Assembly: GCA_946965045.2 (NCBI GenBank)
Contig: OX337238.1
Coordinates: forward strand, 1,736,001-1,800,000
Direction of reading: 5' to 3'
DNA length: 64,000 bases
DNA from: Epithemia pelagica
Taxonomy: Eukaryota; Bacillariophyta; Bacillariophyceae; Surirellales; Surirellaceae
The translations under genes and the position numbers were made by a program. Shown in pieces: positions 1-10,403 of this stretch; positions within the stretch are counted from its first letter, which is position 1; every line of letters begins with the position of its first letter. Under the pieces are notes generated by a model. The model made no database searches. It saw only the letters and a list, made by a program, of their open reading frames with translations, and was not told where the DNA came from.

Positions 1-1247
1 AACCTTGCGAACGCATCTGTGTTGACGAATCAATGATCCGTTGGTATGGTTTGGGTGGCCACTGGATAAACATTGGTCTACCACAGTATGTGGCAATTGA
101 CAGAAAGCCTGAGAACGGATGCGAGATCCAAAACTCTGCTTGCGGTGGATCTGGGATATTTTGTCGTCTCAAGCTTGTCAAGACTGCCGAAGAAGATGAA
201 TTGAATCATGAGGAGGACGATGACACAACACTCCTCATGAATCATGGGACAGCTGTCCTCAGAGAATTAGTGGAACCATGGGCTCATTCACAGCGTGTTG
301 TCTGTGCCAACTCCTACTTTGCTTCTGTGAATACGGCAGAGGAGATGGCAAAGATGGGACTCCGATTTATCGGAGTTGTGAAGACTGCAACTCGCAAGTA
401 TCCAATGGCGTACCTGTCAAACGTTGAACTACTTTCTCGTGGGGATTGCACTGGTCTCATAAGGAAAGATGCAGATGAACAAGCCACCATGATGGCTTTT
501 GTGTGGATGAATAGGGAACGGCGCTATTTTGTTGCAAATACATCTTCTCTTGTGGAAGGAGAGCCGTACACACGAACAAGGTGGCGCCAAATTTCAGATG
601 AGGCAGATGCAGAGCCAGAGCGTGTGGAATTGACAGTGGCACAGCCCCAAGCATGTGAGATCTATTACAAGACATGTGGACTAATAGATCAGCATGACAG
701 GTGCCGGCAAGACACTCTCTAAATGGAAATCAAAGTGGAAACGAAGCGATGGTGGGTACGTGTGGGGCTTGGAGTGTTCGCAATGTGTGTGGTGGACTCT
801 TGGCTTTTGTATTCTGGGGCAACCCTGACAAAGGAAAAGCAACAAGACTATTATGCACTGCTTGCAGAGGAATTAATAGACAGCACATTCGAAAGAAGTG
901 GAGTCCCTTGTTCTGCAAGAAGAAGAGGACGAGTGAGTGACGGAACAGATAATGCCGAAAGCCCATCAGATCTCATCAATCCACGCAGTGGACAAGCAAG
1001 GGCAGGCATTGACATCCATCTGAGCCCAACCAAGAGAAGGAGGAAGGTTGATGGAGTTGCAACAAACCAATGTGCACAAGGAAGATGTAGAGTATGTCGA
1101 AAGAAAACAAAGTATATCTGTTCACAGTGTGAAGACAGTGAAACTCCCTCCGACAGAAATTGTTGGATTTGCCATACAGAAACTGGCCGGATGTGCTTTC
1201 CAACACACGTAGCATCTTGCCACATTAACATAGAACATGATGGTTGA
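1..1247 (+). pseudogene. PiggyBac-type transposase, 3' part, with in-frame stop and altered catalytic residue
   Basis: The frame is open to the left edge, so the N-terminus lies outside the window. The DDE transposase core is recognisable. DESM with a following GLGGHWINIGLPQY / IDRKP stretch is the first catalytic Asp region. CANSYFAS (about 303-326) is the second, where piggyBac proteins normally have Asp; here codon 309-311 (AAC) gives Asn. GLIDQHDRCRQD is the third. A TAA at 720-722 interrupts the frame, after which the same frame resumes with a WWVRVGLGVFAMCVVDSWL helix. It ends in a Cys/His-rich zinc ribbon (CRVCRKKTKYICSQC, WICHTETGRMCF, ASCH). Stop plus Asp-to-Asn argue for a dead transposase. 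The family call is from motif memory; the lesions are read directly. Confidence 0.88.
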
Positions 1248-1384
1248 TTGTGGTCTAATACTTTTCATTTTTAGTTGTTCATTTTTATGGTCAAACGGCA
1301 GATTCCCATGGTCGGGGTACATTTTTTGTTCCTCGGTTCGTACAAAAGATACTGGGGGCTACGTATGCATGTTATTCGTAGGAT

Positions 1385-1448
1385 TGTCCTCATATGAGGA
1401 CAAACGCTGTCCTCATATGAGGACAAATCGGGGTAGAATAGACACTAG
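1385..1448. repeat. Probable 3' terminal region of the piggyBac-like element
   Basis: Two copies of the 18-bp palindrome TGTCCTCATATGAGGACA lie at 1385-1402 and 1408-1425, followed by GGTAGAATAGACACTAG at 1432-1448. The same arrangement, with one mismatch in the last motif, forms the ends of a short element at 50247-50501. I infer that 1432-1448 is the terminal inverted repeat and the palindromes are subterminal binding sites. No TTAA is visible immediately outside, so the exact end is uncertain. Confidence 0.6.
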
Positions 1449-1621
1449 TTGAATACTAAAAGAATTGAAAGTAGGACATCAAGCCGGATGTTTTCATTGG
1501 GGTTGGGGCGACCGTTGGAGTAATACGCGCGCCGCGCGATTGGGAGTCATTTCTGTAGGCGAATTATACACTACCATTGAGCAAACAGTATCCCTAATGC
1601 GATTTCAGGTTTGGAGGGTTA

Positions 1622-1645
1622 ACAAAACCTGAGCTCAGGTTTTGT
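1622..1645. repeat. 24-bp perfect palindrome
   Basis: ACAAAACCTGAG is followed directly by its exact reverse complement. Flanking sequence (CAGGTTTGG upstream, AAAACCAGAG downstream) echoes the arms. Function unknown. Confidence 0.8.
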
Positions 1646-1691
1646 AAAAACCAGAGGTCGACCAAAGTTGAACGATCGGACAACCCGGATT

Positions 1692-1699
1692 TGACGTCA
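1692..1699. promoter_or_regulatory. CRE-like TGACGTCA
   Basis: A perfect TGACGTCA octamer, with further TGACGT/ACGTCA half sites nearby (about 1717-1727 and 1920-1950). CRE-type sites are bound by bZIP factors and occur in diatom gene and retrotransposon promoters. No adjacent gene is identified, so a role is only a guess. Confidence 0.25.
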
Positions 1700-1791
1700 T
1701 ATTTCCGGGTTTTTTGTGACGTGTCACGCTTCAGTTTTGGTTTTGTCAATGCTATAGGGTCAGCCTCATAACCTATGACCCATCATAGATG

Positions 1792-1808
1792 CTAGGAGCT
1801 AGGAGTAG
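1792..1808. repeat. Dispersed 17-mer CTAGGAGCTAGGAGTAG, copy 1
   Basis: The identical 17-mer recurs at 58629-58645 and, inverted, at 13698-13714, always in intergenic DNA. Confidence 0.7.
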
Positions 1809-3274
1809 CAAATAGAAGACATAGCTCCTCTACTATTACTATCTACAATAGCAATAGGGCAAAACTCTCCCCCGTCTCAAGTCACAAGACTCCTCTTTCG
1901 TCGCGTCACCATGACTGGGGTGACATGACGTAATGACGTTTTGACGCTGAGAGACGCAGTATTGACTGTTGACGAGGACCATACTTTGCCGCATTCATGC
2001 TTGTTAGGAGTAGGACAGAAGGATCGTTCCTGTGAATGGCGCAAAGTCCTCTCGATCATTTATATGTCAATGCTGTAGTCTTGCCCAGGCAATGGGTGAC
2101 TTTCTTTGTCATCCTCTTCTGGATGGGTCATCCTCAACGGCATCTCCCAGGTACTAGGTAATATCCCCGGACGACAGTTGATATTTTGAGGCATCCCCTT
2201 ATGATGTGTTCTGTTATCTCTTGGACAAATTCTCACATGATGAGGCATGCGACACCTTGATCCTTGAGCTTATTCTCTAGCCAACTCGTATTTCACAAGG
2301 ACTTCTGCTCATGCTCATAGCTTTTTTATCATACTCTCCCTCCTCCTATTGATGATGATTGGCTTGGGCGACCTAGGTTGTCTTTTTCTCCAATATCAAT
2401 GTCAGCGACATCTTCAATGTCATCGTTAGGAAGCATAGAGGGTGATGAGGGATCACCATGGCTGAAAAATCATCCATGCTCACGAGGACCTAGAAACTAG
2501 AAAATGAATAGGAGTAGGAGTATTGTCCATTCAAGATTTAACGTCAACAGAAGACAAGACGTAGTGACTAATGACCCAAGTCACAATACGTCATGTGTCA
2601 AATACGTCATATTAAGTCTACGAGGGACTGTTCGCTGTAGACGTTGTACCTGCCTAATTCCTCTCGCTTTTATTCGTACTGTCTTTCAACTCTCCAGCGT
2701 ACGAGACGTAAGGAGATCGGAGACCTTTAGATCAAATTGTACGACCCACTACCCATAATTAATGGAGGGAATGGAGCGCGAGAGAGTGAGGGGTAAGGGG
2801 AGAGAAGAGAGAACACTATCGATGCAACCTCTACGTACTCTTAGAGATCAGAGATCGGAGAGGGCTGTAATCTGTCTTGTTTGAAGCAAAATGAAGACTG
2901 AAGACACCTCGACTGTTGAACTTTTACACACGCACAGTTCCCGTTTCCCGTCTCCACTACGAGTTCGCATTTTGCGAGATGAATTCTTGGATATGACCGG
3001 TTGCTACTACTCTATTGTTGACACCTGGAGACTTTAGCTAATCCAACGTCCTCTAGCAAGCGGAGTACGGAGTGCATCGACTTGTGAAAAGGGATGGAAT
3101 CGGCGCAACTTTTTCGACAAGGTTGATCGGATACATGACGATGCATCATACATTGTACCACATACCTGTCCCTGGCCATTGAAGACGGTTGGGATGCAGA
3201 TCGATTCTCCAAAATCATCTCCTCCCACACCCAACCATTCATACGGGACATTCATACGGGACCCCTTCGTGTTA

Positions 3275-3850
3275 CTAAAGACCAGAAGAACGAAGAAAAG
3301 ATAAGCCAATTCGGCGATCGCCCGTTCGAATCATGGAAGGCAACATGTCCATATTAAACGACGACGAAGAAGACGATGCGGATTGTGAGGATCGAGGCGA
3401 TGGGCCTCGATCGTCGTAGTAGCCGCCATAGTCTTGTGGAGAATTGTCATTTCTTCTTTCATTGTAATAGCCATTGCGATCCTCCTCGTAGTAGTAATCG
3501 TCGTCATCTCGATCTCCCCCTCCTCCTCGGGGAAACCCTTCCAACAATTGTACCAACGATTGACATTCGTCCAAAAAGGTTCGACTCGTGACGGGCAACG
3601 GCATGGAACTGGTGGAGGACATGCCCCAGGGAGGCAAAAACGATGATGACGACGATGAGGATGGACCATGTTTCTTGGGGAAAGGACTACGGTACGGTCG
3701 TGATGGTCGAGGTCGCTGTCCATTCCATGCGGGTCGTGGGAGGTCGTCGGAGGTGGCAGCGACGGTGGAGGCTACTCCTGTTGTTGCATTTCCATTTCTA
3801 CCAGCCACATGTCGCTGAACAAGGCAAAGAGGCTTCGAAGAAACTGTCAC
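3275..3850 (-). CDS. Hypothetical low-complexity ORF, probably one exon
   Basis: The open frame is rich in Pro, Ser, Asp and Tyr, with a run of seven Ser, a GGGGDRDDDDYYYEED acidic-tyrosine patch and another Ser run before NMDMLPSMIRTGDRR. No domain is recognised. The nominal start codon is GTG, with a stop just upstream and no suitable ATG, so this is more likely an internal exon. A coherent frame at about 3170-3255 (MNVPYEWLGVGGDDFGESI...) ends at a good donor (CAG|GTATGT), hinting that the gene continues toward 3034. Low-complexity composition can keep a frame open by chance. Product unknown. Confidence 0.35.
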   Translation of the reverse strand: MTVSSKPLCLVQRHVAGRNGNATTGVASTVAATSDDLPRPAWNGQRPRPSRPYRSPFPKKHGPSSSSSSSFLPPWGMSSTSSMPLPVTSRTFLDECQSLVQLLEGFPRGGGGDRDDDDYYYEEDRNGYYNERRNDNSPQDYGGYYDDRGPSPRSSQSASSSSSSFNMDMLPSMIRTGDRRIGLSFLRSSGL

Positions 3851-4180
3851 AGAAGCATTTTAACCACAACCGATGCTACATCCTCCACACCCGCAATGGT
3901 GACACCAAAATCCGAGGAAGGAAGAGGCGAGCACAGAAGTAGCAACCAGACCGTATATGGATGTATGCCTTTTCCTTTCTCTGGACCATATGGAAGAGAA
4001 AGGTTTGAGCGTGAACCAACAAACACACCGGGTCCTGGTATTCGCATTGCTCACCAAAATGACGTTGACCATCGAACGTAGAATAGGATCATTTAGTTCG
4101 AAGGTATGGCGAAGTCCTTGACGGAGAAAGAGAGTTCAGCTCAGGTTGCGTTACTCCAAATGATATTACAAGCTCCAGTT

Positions 4181-7100
4181 TCAGCCCATACTGTCGGACA
4201 AGTTGCTATTGTCATTCATTACATCTGCCATGGGATTCATGTAATCCACAGTGAAACCGGCCGTGTAAGTTGCATCGCCTTTTTTCATCTGCTTATTTCT
4301 CATTTCAGCCAGTAGAGCCTGTACAACAGGACTTGTACCATACTTCCCGAACTTTCCTCGTCCATATGACTCGTTTGGAACACTAAACTGACCAACATCA
4401 CCCTCGACAATACCATTTGAGGGTATGAAGTTGGTCAGCATTAGCGCCATGGTTTGTTTTTCCAATGCAGCAGCATCTCTTGTAGTAGTGGCACGTCGGA
4501 TGAGCTCTTCACGCTCGGTGGTTGTCATGGTACTGTTGATCTGTGCCACTGTTACTGCTTGTTGCGTACGCGTCACCTCCTTTTCCAAGACTTGAGCTCG
4601 ATGAACGGCACTTTTTGCCGCTCGTGCCTGTAACCTACGTATAGAAACCTGATAGTCGTGTCCATCCAATTCACTCATGTGATCAAATCGAAACCCAAGT
4701 CCAATACCAAACGTTTTGTAAACGGCCATTCCGAGCGGATCATCATAGATGTTCTGTTCGTAATCCAGATGGTGTTGTTGAGCAATTTGTTCCATAGCCC
4801 TTGATTTCCATGTCGATTGATCGGGCCATGACAACTTGCTTCGACCGTCTGTAGCACTCCGTAAAGCAGTTGTCACGGCGGGATCGATGGCGCTGGCTTC
4901 CATTTGTTCCCTGGTAGCAGACAACGTCGGTGCGACACCTATGGACTCGTTTTCGACCCGCCGTAGAATATGTGGACCATACAATCGAAATTCTTCTTCG
5001 CGGATTGAATCTTGTCCCAACTTCAATCGCTCGTCGACGGTTTTGTACACGGAAAGATAGTATAATAGTCGCATACCAAGGTTACCTATGGATGGTTGTT
5101 GTGTAGGGTCTCTCCACTTGAGATAGCATCGCCATTGAAAACGATGGGGATCGTTGCGGGCAACCAAGTTGAACTCTTCCGGATCCATGGTCAGCGGTAG
5201 ATTGTGCGTATGTCGAATTTGAACCAAACGAGAGAACGCAATCATGTGACCAATGGGACCGACGAGTCCGACAATACTTGCCAGCGCCACGGCCGCAAAC
5301 GAAGTTGGTGGAACAGAACCCCAGGACTGATGCAAAGACGAAACAAATGCACGTCCCCCACATGCAACGTGTCTTGTCAATTCACTGAAACGGGCCGACG
5401 AGGAAAGGAACATGGATTTCAGGTCAATCATCGTCTGAGAGAAAGACATGAAAAGCAGTGAAAGAGCATGTTTTGGGCCATGGTAGTGTATGTTGCACAC
5501 AGAAAGCATGCCAATCCAGACAAATGAAAACAATACAGTCCTTCTCATTATTTGAGCTGGGAAACACGCAATCAAGCTACGACCAACATGAATTGGGGAT
5601 GCATGTAGGATGTTTTGGCGTATCTTGACGAATTTCCGTGGCAATTGTTCACCGGATGCATTCACAGCCCAAATTGCATGGTTCTTGATGTTCCGATCGT
5701 CTTCATGTGAAGACGGCCCTACGGTTGGGACTGGATTCGAGCCTGCCATGGCTGAAACGGAGCTGGAAGTCATACCGCAAGGGGCCCATGCAATCACTCC
5801 CAATATTGTCGCCACAAACACCACTCCTCCCAATACTGCTTCATTGTGCTGTTTGGCCAGACGTATAATTCCCTTGAGTATCACGATGAAAGTGGAGCTG
5901 AAGGTTCCTCCAAGTGCAGAAATTGTCCCAGATCCGGCTCTGGCCAAGCGTTGAAACAATGAGAAACCATGATTGGAAGACAACGAGTGCAAATAAGGGT
6001 CTTTTAAAAGCCCATCCAGAAAGATCTGTAACTGCAAAGACGAAGACGTCGATGCCACCGCCGCGGACGATGAAGTTGCAATGAGGCGATTGTTCCATCC
6101 CATGAAAACCGACATGCCAATTATACCCAGCAGTCCTCCCAGAAAAATCATTCCAAATCGAATCAACTGGCTCAAGGCTCGTTGACGAACCGCTCTATGC
6201 TGCCGCCATTGACGTGCCAGTAATTCGCCTTTAAGGGCGGATAAGAGGGGGTCATTGTCATGACTTGAATACAACCTGTTGTCGGACGTTTTCCCCACCA
6301 GGACTCGTATCGCTGCCACGGTCCAAAAAGTGGTCAGAGCCATTAGGGCGGTGATGGGTATCAAGCGATCCACGCCGCCTCCATTCTCGAAGGGCACCCA
6401 AGACTGCCATTTTTGTATCACCCAGCATATGTAGGGAATGGAGGGCGTTGTCGTGGTGCTGGTGGAGGTAGAAAACAAGTACTGGAGGACTTCGTGTTTG
6501 AGCATGAAACTGCGAGTCCACACGGGCTCAACCAGGTTCAACACAGCCAGGATACTCCCACCAGTCACAACGAGGCAACGAACGAAAATGCGTCCCAAGG
6601 AAACAAGGGCATGGCGTCGTGCCAGCCGCAGCGCCATGGCATCCTTCTGGTCGTCGTCCTCTTTGGTTTGAAAACGGAAACGACGAAGAGGAATTGTAAC
6701 CGACAGGGATGATGGAGGTGATGTTGACATGGACGTAGACGACGAGGTCTTATTAGACAGCGTCGCCGCCGCCGACGGTGGCGGCATGTCCCGTTGGCGT
6801 TGGACCCAATACGACAGGACAATGGTAGGTAGGCCATAAATCATGGTTAGAAAAGCAATTCGTTGTGGCAGACATGATCCGAGTCTTGAAAGTGTGGAGC
6901 TGAGGATCAAGGCCACTTCAATGGCAAGCATCCATGGTATTGTCTTGGGAGTGACTCCACTCAATCGTAGAATTTGTTGCAAGCACCATGTCAAACAGGA
7001 ATAGGGACGATATTGTTGGTGACAAAAGGTAAACCATACCGATTGCCATTGTTGCAAGGACACTGCGGCGCCTACTCGAACCAGAATACGACTGAGCGAC

Positions 7101-8188
7101 CACCACCATCTTGCAATAGGTACGAGATTCGTGCTATATACACGTGACACGACACCCACAATGGCAATCCCCAGGACGGCATGTACCCATTCACGCAACA
7201 AGACTTGTGCAGGACGCGCATCACGACTGTTGTTGGTTGTTGCTGTCGTTTCACCCACAGAGTTGTGGGGCAATTCCACTTTCTGCTTCCCCCATGGCAG
7301 CGTCCTTGCGACCATCAAACACAAGGGTGCCATCACCACCAAGGTCCAAAATTGAAGGGCCACGAGTTGATTCCAGAATGGTCGGGACAGGGGTCCAACT
7401 TGTATCAAGAATAGGACAGCAATCATCCACGAGACAAGCGTAGTTTTCCATACGACCACTGGTACGGTTAGAGGCCGTCGTGCCCAAGCCATGGCTTGCA
7501 AGTGTTGAATGCGATGCCGTCGTTCCAGAGCCTCGGGTGCTTGTGCTCGTTGAATGGCACCCTCCAAGGCTTTAAAATCACCTTCGACATTGGCACCCGC
7601 AATCCACGGAGTGGCATACTGATTCGTTGTTGTGCTGGTAGGGCTTCTTTGTTGCAAAGTGTCAGTCCATCTTGTTCTGGATGCGATTCTCTTCCATTTG
7701 TGGACGCAACCGTGTCGAGGAGAAGCAGTACTAGGAAAGCGTGACGAGGAAAATGGATGACCTGATTGTGAGGACAAGCCAAACTGTCGCCCAAAAGATG
7801 AAAAAGCAGCGGATCTTCCAAAACCATGAACAGCTACTGAAGACGAAACCAGCAGGAGAAACCACCAAACAAGGACATTGCAGTGGGCATAAGGATGATG
7901 ATGCTTGCACAAACAGTAGGTCCTTCTCCTACATCCGGATTCCCGCTGAGACTTGTGAGCGTAAGATACAATGAATCTCGAAGGTCTGTTTTCTCTTGTT
8001 TCCTGCTTCTTTTGTTGCAAGGTTGGTGTAGTCCCAATCAAAGTAGTAGTCGCCCTCGTTGTGTTGACAACGGTTGCACTCGGTGCACCTGTGACGGACA
8101 CTGGGATGAAAGACGGTTTCTCGCTTGTTCCCGGGTTCTGTTTCTGTGGTTTCTTCTTTGGGTCAACCATTCCAGTTCCTCCGTCCAT
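4181..8188 (-). CDS. Large multi-pass membrane protein of unknown function
   Basis: An uninterrupted 1335-codon frame from an ATG at 8188. The first 100 residues are basic and polar. Residues about 104-120 form a hydrophobic segment (VLVWWFLLLVSSSVAV) followed by HGFGRSAAFSS, which could be a signal peptide or anchor if the true start is nearer residue 100. The middle has many hydrophobic, probably membrane-spanning stretches separated by Ser/Thr-rich loops. The C-terminal 300 residues are soluble and charged, with RLLYYLSVYKTVDERLKLG, a YDDPLGMAVYKTFGIGLGF segment and a helical, probably coiled-coil stretch ending in QTMALMLTNFIPSNG. I recognise no family. The length of the open frame and its coherent helical pattern make coding very likely. 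The N-terminus is the weakest part. Confidence 0.85.
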   Translation of the reverse strand: MDGGTGMVDPKKKPQKQNPGTSEKPSFIPVSVTGAPSATVVNTTRATTTLIGTTPTLQQKKQETRENRPSRFIVSYAHKSQRESGCRRRTYCLCKHHHPYAHCNVLVWWFLLLVSSSVAVHGFGRSAAFSSFGRQFGLSSQSGHPFSSSRFPSTASPRHGCVHKWKRIASRTRWTDTLQQRSPTSTTTNQYATPWIAGANVEGDFKALEGAIQRAQAPEALERRHRIQHLQAMAWARRPLTVPVVVWKTTLVSWMIAVLFLIQVGPLSRPFWNQLVALQFWTLVVMAPLCLMVARTLPWGKQKVELPHNSVGETTATTNNSRDARPAQVLLREWVHAVLGIAIVGVVSRVYSTNLVPIARWWWSLSRILVRVGAAVSLQQWQSVWFTFCHQQYRPYSCLTWCLQQILRLSGVTPKTIPWMLAIEVALILSSTLSRLGSCLPQRIAFLTMIYGLPTIVLSYWVQRQRDMPPPSAAATLSNKTSSSTSMSTSPPSSLSVTIPLRRFRFQTKEDDDQKDAMALRLARRHALVSLGRIFVRCLVVTGGSILAVLNLVEPVWTRSFMLKHEVLQYLFSTSTSTTTTPSIPYICWVIQKWQSWVPFENGGGVDRLIPITALMALTTFWTVAAIRVLVGKTSDNRLYSSHDNDPLLSALKGELLARQWRQHRAVRQRALSQLIRFGMIFLGGLLGIIGMSVFMGWNNRLIATSSSAAVASTSSSLQLQIFLDGLLKDPYLHSLSSNHGFSLFQRLARAGSGTISALGGTFSSTFIVILKGIIRLAKQHNEAVLGGVVFVATILGVIAWAPCGMTSSSVSAMAGSNPVPTVGPSSHEDDRNIKNHAIWAVNASGEQLPRKFVKIRQNILHASPIHVGRSLIACFPAQIMRRTVLFSFVWIGMLSVCNIHYHGPKHALSLLFMSFSQTMIDLKSMFLSSSARFSELTRHVACGGRAFVSSLHQSWGSVPPTSFAAVALASIVGLVGPIGHMIAFSRLVQIRHTHNLPLTMDPEEFNLVARNDPHRFQWRCYLKWRDPTQQPSIGNLGMRLLYYLSVYKTVDERLKLGQDSIREEEFRLYGPHILRRVENESIGVAPTLSATREQMEASAIDPAVTTALRSATDGRSKLSWPDQSTWKSRAMEQIAQQHHLDYEQNIYDDPLGMAVYKTFGIGLGFRFDHMSELDGHDYQVSIRRLQARAAKSAVHRAQVLEKEVTRTQQAVTVAQINSTMTTTEREELIRRATTTRDAAALEKQTMALMLTNFIPSNGIVEGDVGQFSVPNESYGRGKFGKYGTSPVVQALLAEMRNKQMKKGDATYTAGFTVDYMNPMADVMNDNSNLSDSMG

Positions 8189-8957
8189 CCCTCCACAAAA
8201 TCAACCGCAGTCCGTAGCCTTCTTGTCTCTTGTCTCTCTAGAGACAACTACCACAAAAGAGTGAGATTATGTTGTGTGTGTCGCCCTCTAAGGAAATTTC
8301 TTTTGAAAAAATCTTGTCTTTGTTGTGTCCACGCACCAAGGCCTGTCGGCTGCCGTTCTCTCGCTAGGTACTTAGCACGCCAGCCGCAGAAGAGTTTTCC
8401 TACAAACGGAATCTGTCTTTAAACAGTCCCACATTCGGATGGCATCGCCTAACTATTCGACGCGCCATGCGGAGTGGTTGCTTCCGGCAAGCGAGGCGAC
8501 ACTCGCGGCAAAACGGCAAAGGCGGACAGACAAGTTCGCCTACGCGGTATTGTAAGGGGCGACTGAGTTCAGAAATGTACCCCCAATCGCCGGCTGAGTT
8601 GTGAATCCCGCCTAAGTCGAAGAAAATGTGCATTCTTAGGATAGAACTTTTAAGTGCGACTCAAAAGTCGCACGGCGCTGGGAGATAGTTGTATGACAAT
8701 CTGTCCTTCGGACGTATCCCCCAGCCCCCAGCGGAGATTACCTAGGTAGTCATGAGGATTAGTGATTCGATTCTGGTAAGTCAAATTCACGACACATGTG
8801 CGACCCGACTTTTCACCCCTGCTTGGGGATACCTTCTACCTTCGGCTTCGGACGGTCATCACAAAATATTCACTTCGGCGTTGACGTTGTCGACAACACT
8901 TACGTTACTATTAGAAGCTTGCACGGTACTTCTACCTCCAATGATACTCTCAGAGTC
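8189..8957. other. Intergenic region upstream of the Crinkler-type gene
   Basis: Divergent spacer between the membrane-protein gene and the NTPase-nuclease gene. It contains a short hairpin (8654-8673). The frame of the downstream gene stays open back to an ATG at 8796, but the 54 extra residues look unlike protein. No other gene seen. Confidence 0.5.
8654..8673. repeat. 8-bp stem hairpin
   Basis: GTGCGACT, a CAAA loop, then AGTCGCAC: a perfect inverted repeat about 300 bp upstream of the Crinkler-type start. Role unknown. Confidence 0.6.
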
Positions 8958-10403
8958 ATGACAGATCAGGGTGGTGCTGCAGCTGCGGCTGAGGGGGCTC
9001 CAACACAGTTGGAGTTCCCTGCCGATGCTCGATCGGTTTGGAAACGAAATACTTTTCTCGTCTCATCGAAAGAGATAATCTTTGTCCGCCCATGCTACGT
9101 GGATTTGTTCGATATGTGTCGAACAGCTTGGACGGGCATGCATAGTGTTTTTTTGAAAGGGACGCCTGGGGTGGGAAAGTCGTATTTTTTGGATTACGCC
9201 ATGGATCGTCTTCTTCTCGCGAAGGCGAAGGTGCTCCTTCTATCTGGTCCGATGAAGCTAGCCTCGTTGTGTTGCGGATATGACAAGCCCATCCAAGAAT
9301 GTACTCTCGATGTCGCCTTAGCCGATAAGTGGGCTGACCAAGCAGACTACGTCCTGTTCGATCCGCATGAAAACCCGGACGAATCTGAAAAATTGGCCCC
9401 GAACATCTTCTGCGGCAAGCAATTTCTTATTGCAATGTCGCCCGACCCTAAGAATTGTTCGAAAATCGTGAAAGACGTAGAAGAGTCCGAAACGGTATTC
9501 ATGGGCCCAACGACAATTGAAGAGTCAGAAAAGATGCGCGTGTGCTGCTACAACACGAGAGTCACTGCAGAGCAGTTGCAATACCGATTTGATCAAATGG
9601 GCGGAGTTCCGCGCTACCTGTTCAAGTCTGCTGGCCTTTTCACTCGTATCGGTATACAAGATGCCGTGGTGTCTGCTTTTGTGGATCGGCAGGCTTTTGC
9701 ATTGAACGACGCGGTACAAAATCCGCAAAGAATCGACGCGGGAAGTGTGGCATCTGAGTTCAAGAGCCTATGGTCTCTATATCACTTGGCACCCGATCAG
9801 TACTACACCACCTACACTATACAACTCGCATGTGAGAATGCGAGTTCGCTTCTTCTTCGGCGCCTAATGGACAAAAGCGTGCAAGAGCTGTGGCGATTGT
9901 TTGATAGAACGGATGAGAGACAAGGAACACTTCGTGGTATCCGCTTTGAAGCCTACGCACATAAAAAGATTGCAGTTGATGGGATTAACCTCAAGGCGAA
10001 AAAGTTGAACACAAACGGCATCTCAAAATCTACTGAGATCAGCGTTGTCATTCCTAGTGATCTGTCTGTGGTTGAATTGCGTGACAACGATACTGAGAAA
10101 TTGCACACCCAAGTCGCAGACGCAGTCACCCGAGGTGGAGGATACTTGCTTCCACGTCTTCCCAATTACCCAGTGCTTGACTCCGCATTTGTCAAGCCGA
10201 ACTCATCTGCGATCATTCTACAAATGAAAGCAAGTCGGAGCAAGCCTTTGTCGTCGAATCATGTTTCTACCGTGCACGCGGCACTCGGAAACGTGTTCAT
10301 AGTTGTTGTCCTCGATGAGAATATTGTCAGCAAGAAATTACCCGGTGGACCAGACGGCTTGAAGCAGTACGTTCTCGTTTTGAAGGAAAACCCGAGGCTG
10401 TGA
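8958..10403 (+). CDS. Crinkler/RHS-type P-loop NTPase with C-terminal PD-(D/E)XK-like nuclease
   Basis: Numbering is from the ATG at 8796. Walker A is GTPGVGKS (residues 122-129) and Walker B is DYVLFD (184-189). A GGVPRYLF motif (269-276) is typical of the Crinkler/RHS NTPase helical region. The C-terminal third carries a nuclease-like set: RGIRFEAYAHKKI with E385, NYPVLDSAF with D462 and ILQMKAS with Q476/K478. This architecture matches the CR (Crinkler-RHS) class described by Aravind and colleagues, whose members act as effectors, in genome conflict or at retrotransposon hot spots. I prefer the ATG at 8958 (MTDQGG, followed by Ala-rich sequence) because residues 1-54 look like translated spacer. 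No introns or lesions are visible. No N-terminal secretion or LFLAK-type leader is seen, so an intracellular role is as likely as a secreted one. The fold call rests on motifs only. Confidence 0.85.
   Translation: MTDQGGAAAAAEGAPTQLEFPADARSVWKRNTFLVSSKEIIFVRPCYVDLFDMCRTAWTGMHSVFLKGTPGVGKSYFLDYAMDRLLLAKAKVLLLSGPMKLASLCCGYDKPIQECTLDVALADKWADQADYVLFDPHENPDESEKLAPNIFCGKQFLIAMSPDPKNCSKIVKDVEESETVFMGPTTIEESEKMRVCCYNTRVTAEQLQYRFDQMGGVPRYLFKSAGLFTRIGIQDAVVSAFVDRQAFALNDAVQNPQRIDAGSVASEFKSLWSLYHLAPDQYYTTYTIQLACENASSLLLRRLMDKSVQELWRLFDRTDERQGTLRGIRFEAYAHKKIAVDGINLKAKKLNTNGISKSTEISVVIPSDLSVVELRDNDTEKLHTQVADAVTRGGGYLLPRLPNYPVLDSAFVKPNSSAIILQMKASRSKPLSSNHVSTVHAALGNVFIVVVLDENIVSKKLPGGPDGLKQYVLVLKENPRL

Larger units (their letters stand above)
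1449..3274. other. Gene-poor, repeat-like intergenic DNA
   Basis: No convincing coding region. The stretch contains a 24-bp palindrome (1622-1645), several TGACGT-type motifs, a dispersed 17-mer and many near-repeats (TAGGAGTAG). Minus-strand fragments near 2060-2480 look like broken coding sequence, perhaps old retrotransposon, but I cannot assign a family. Confidence 0.5.

Noticed and set aside
3034-3309. Minus frame with a good donor (CAG|GTATGT) as second exon of the 3275-3850 ORF
   Set aside because: No matching acceptor could be placed to join it in frame, so it is mentioned only as a hint.
8796-8957. N-terminal extension of the Crinkler-type protein, considered as a secretion or LFLAK-like leader
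   Set aside because: No hydrophobic core or LFLAK-type motif; reads like translated spacer.
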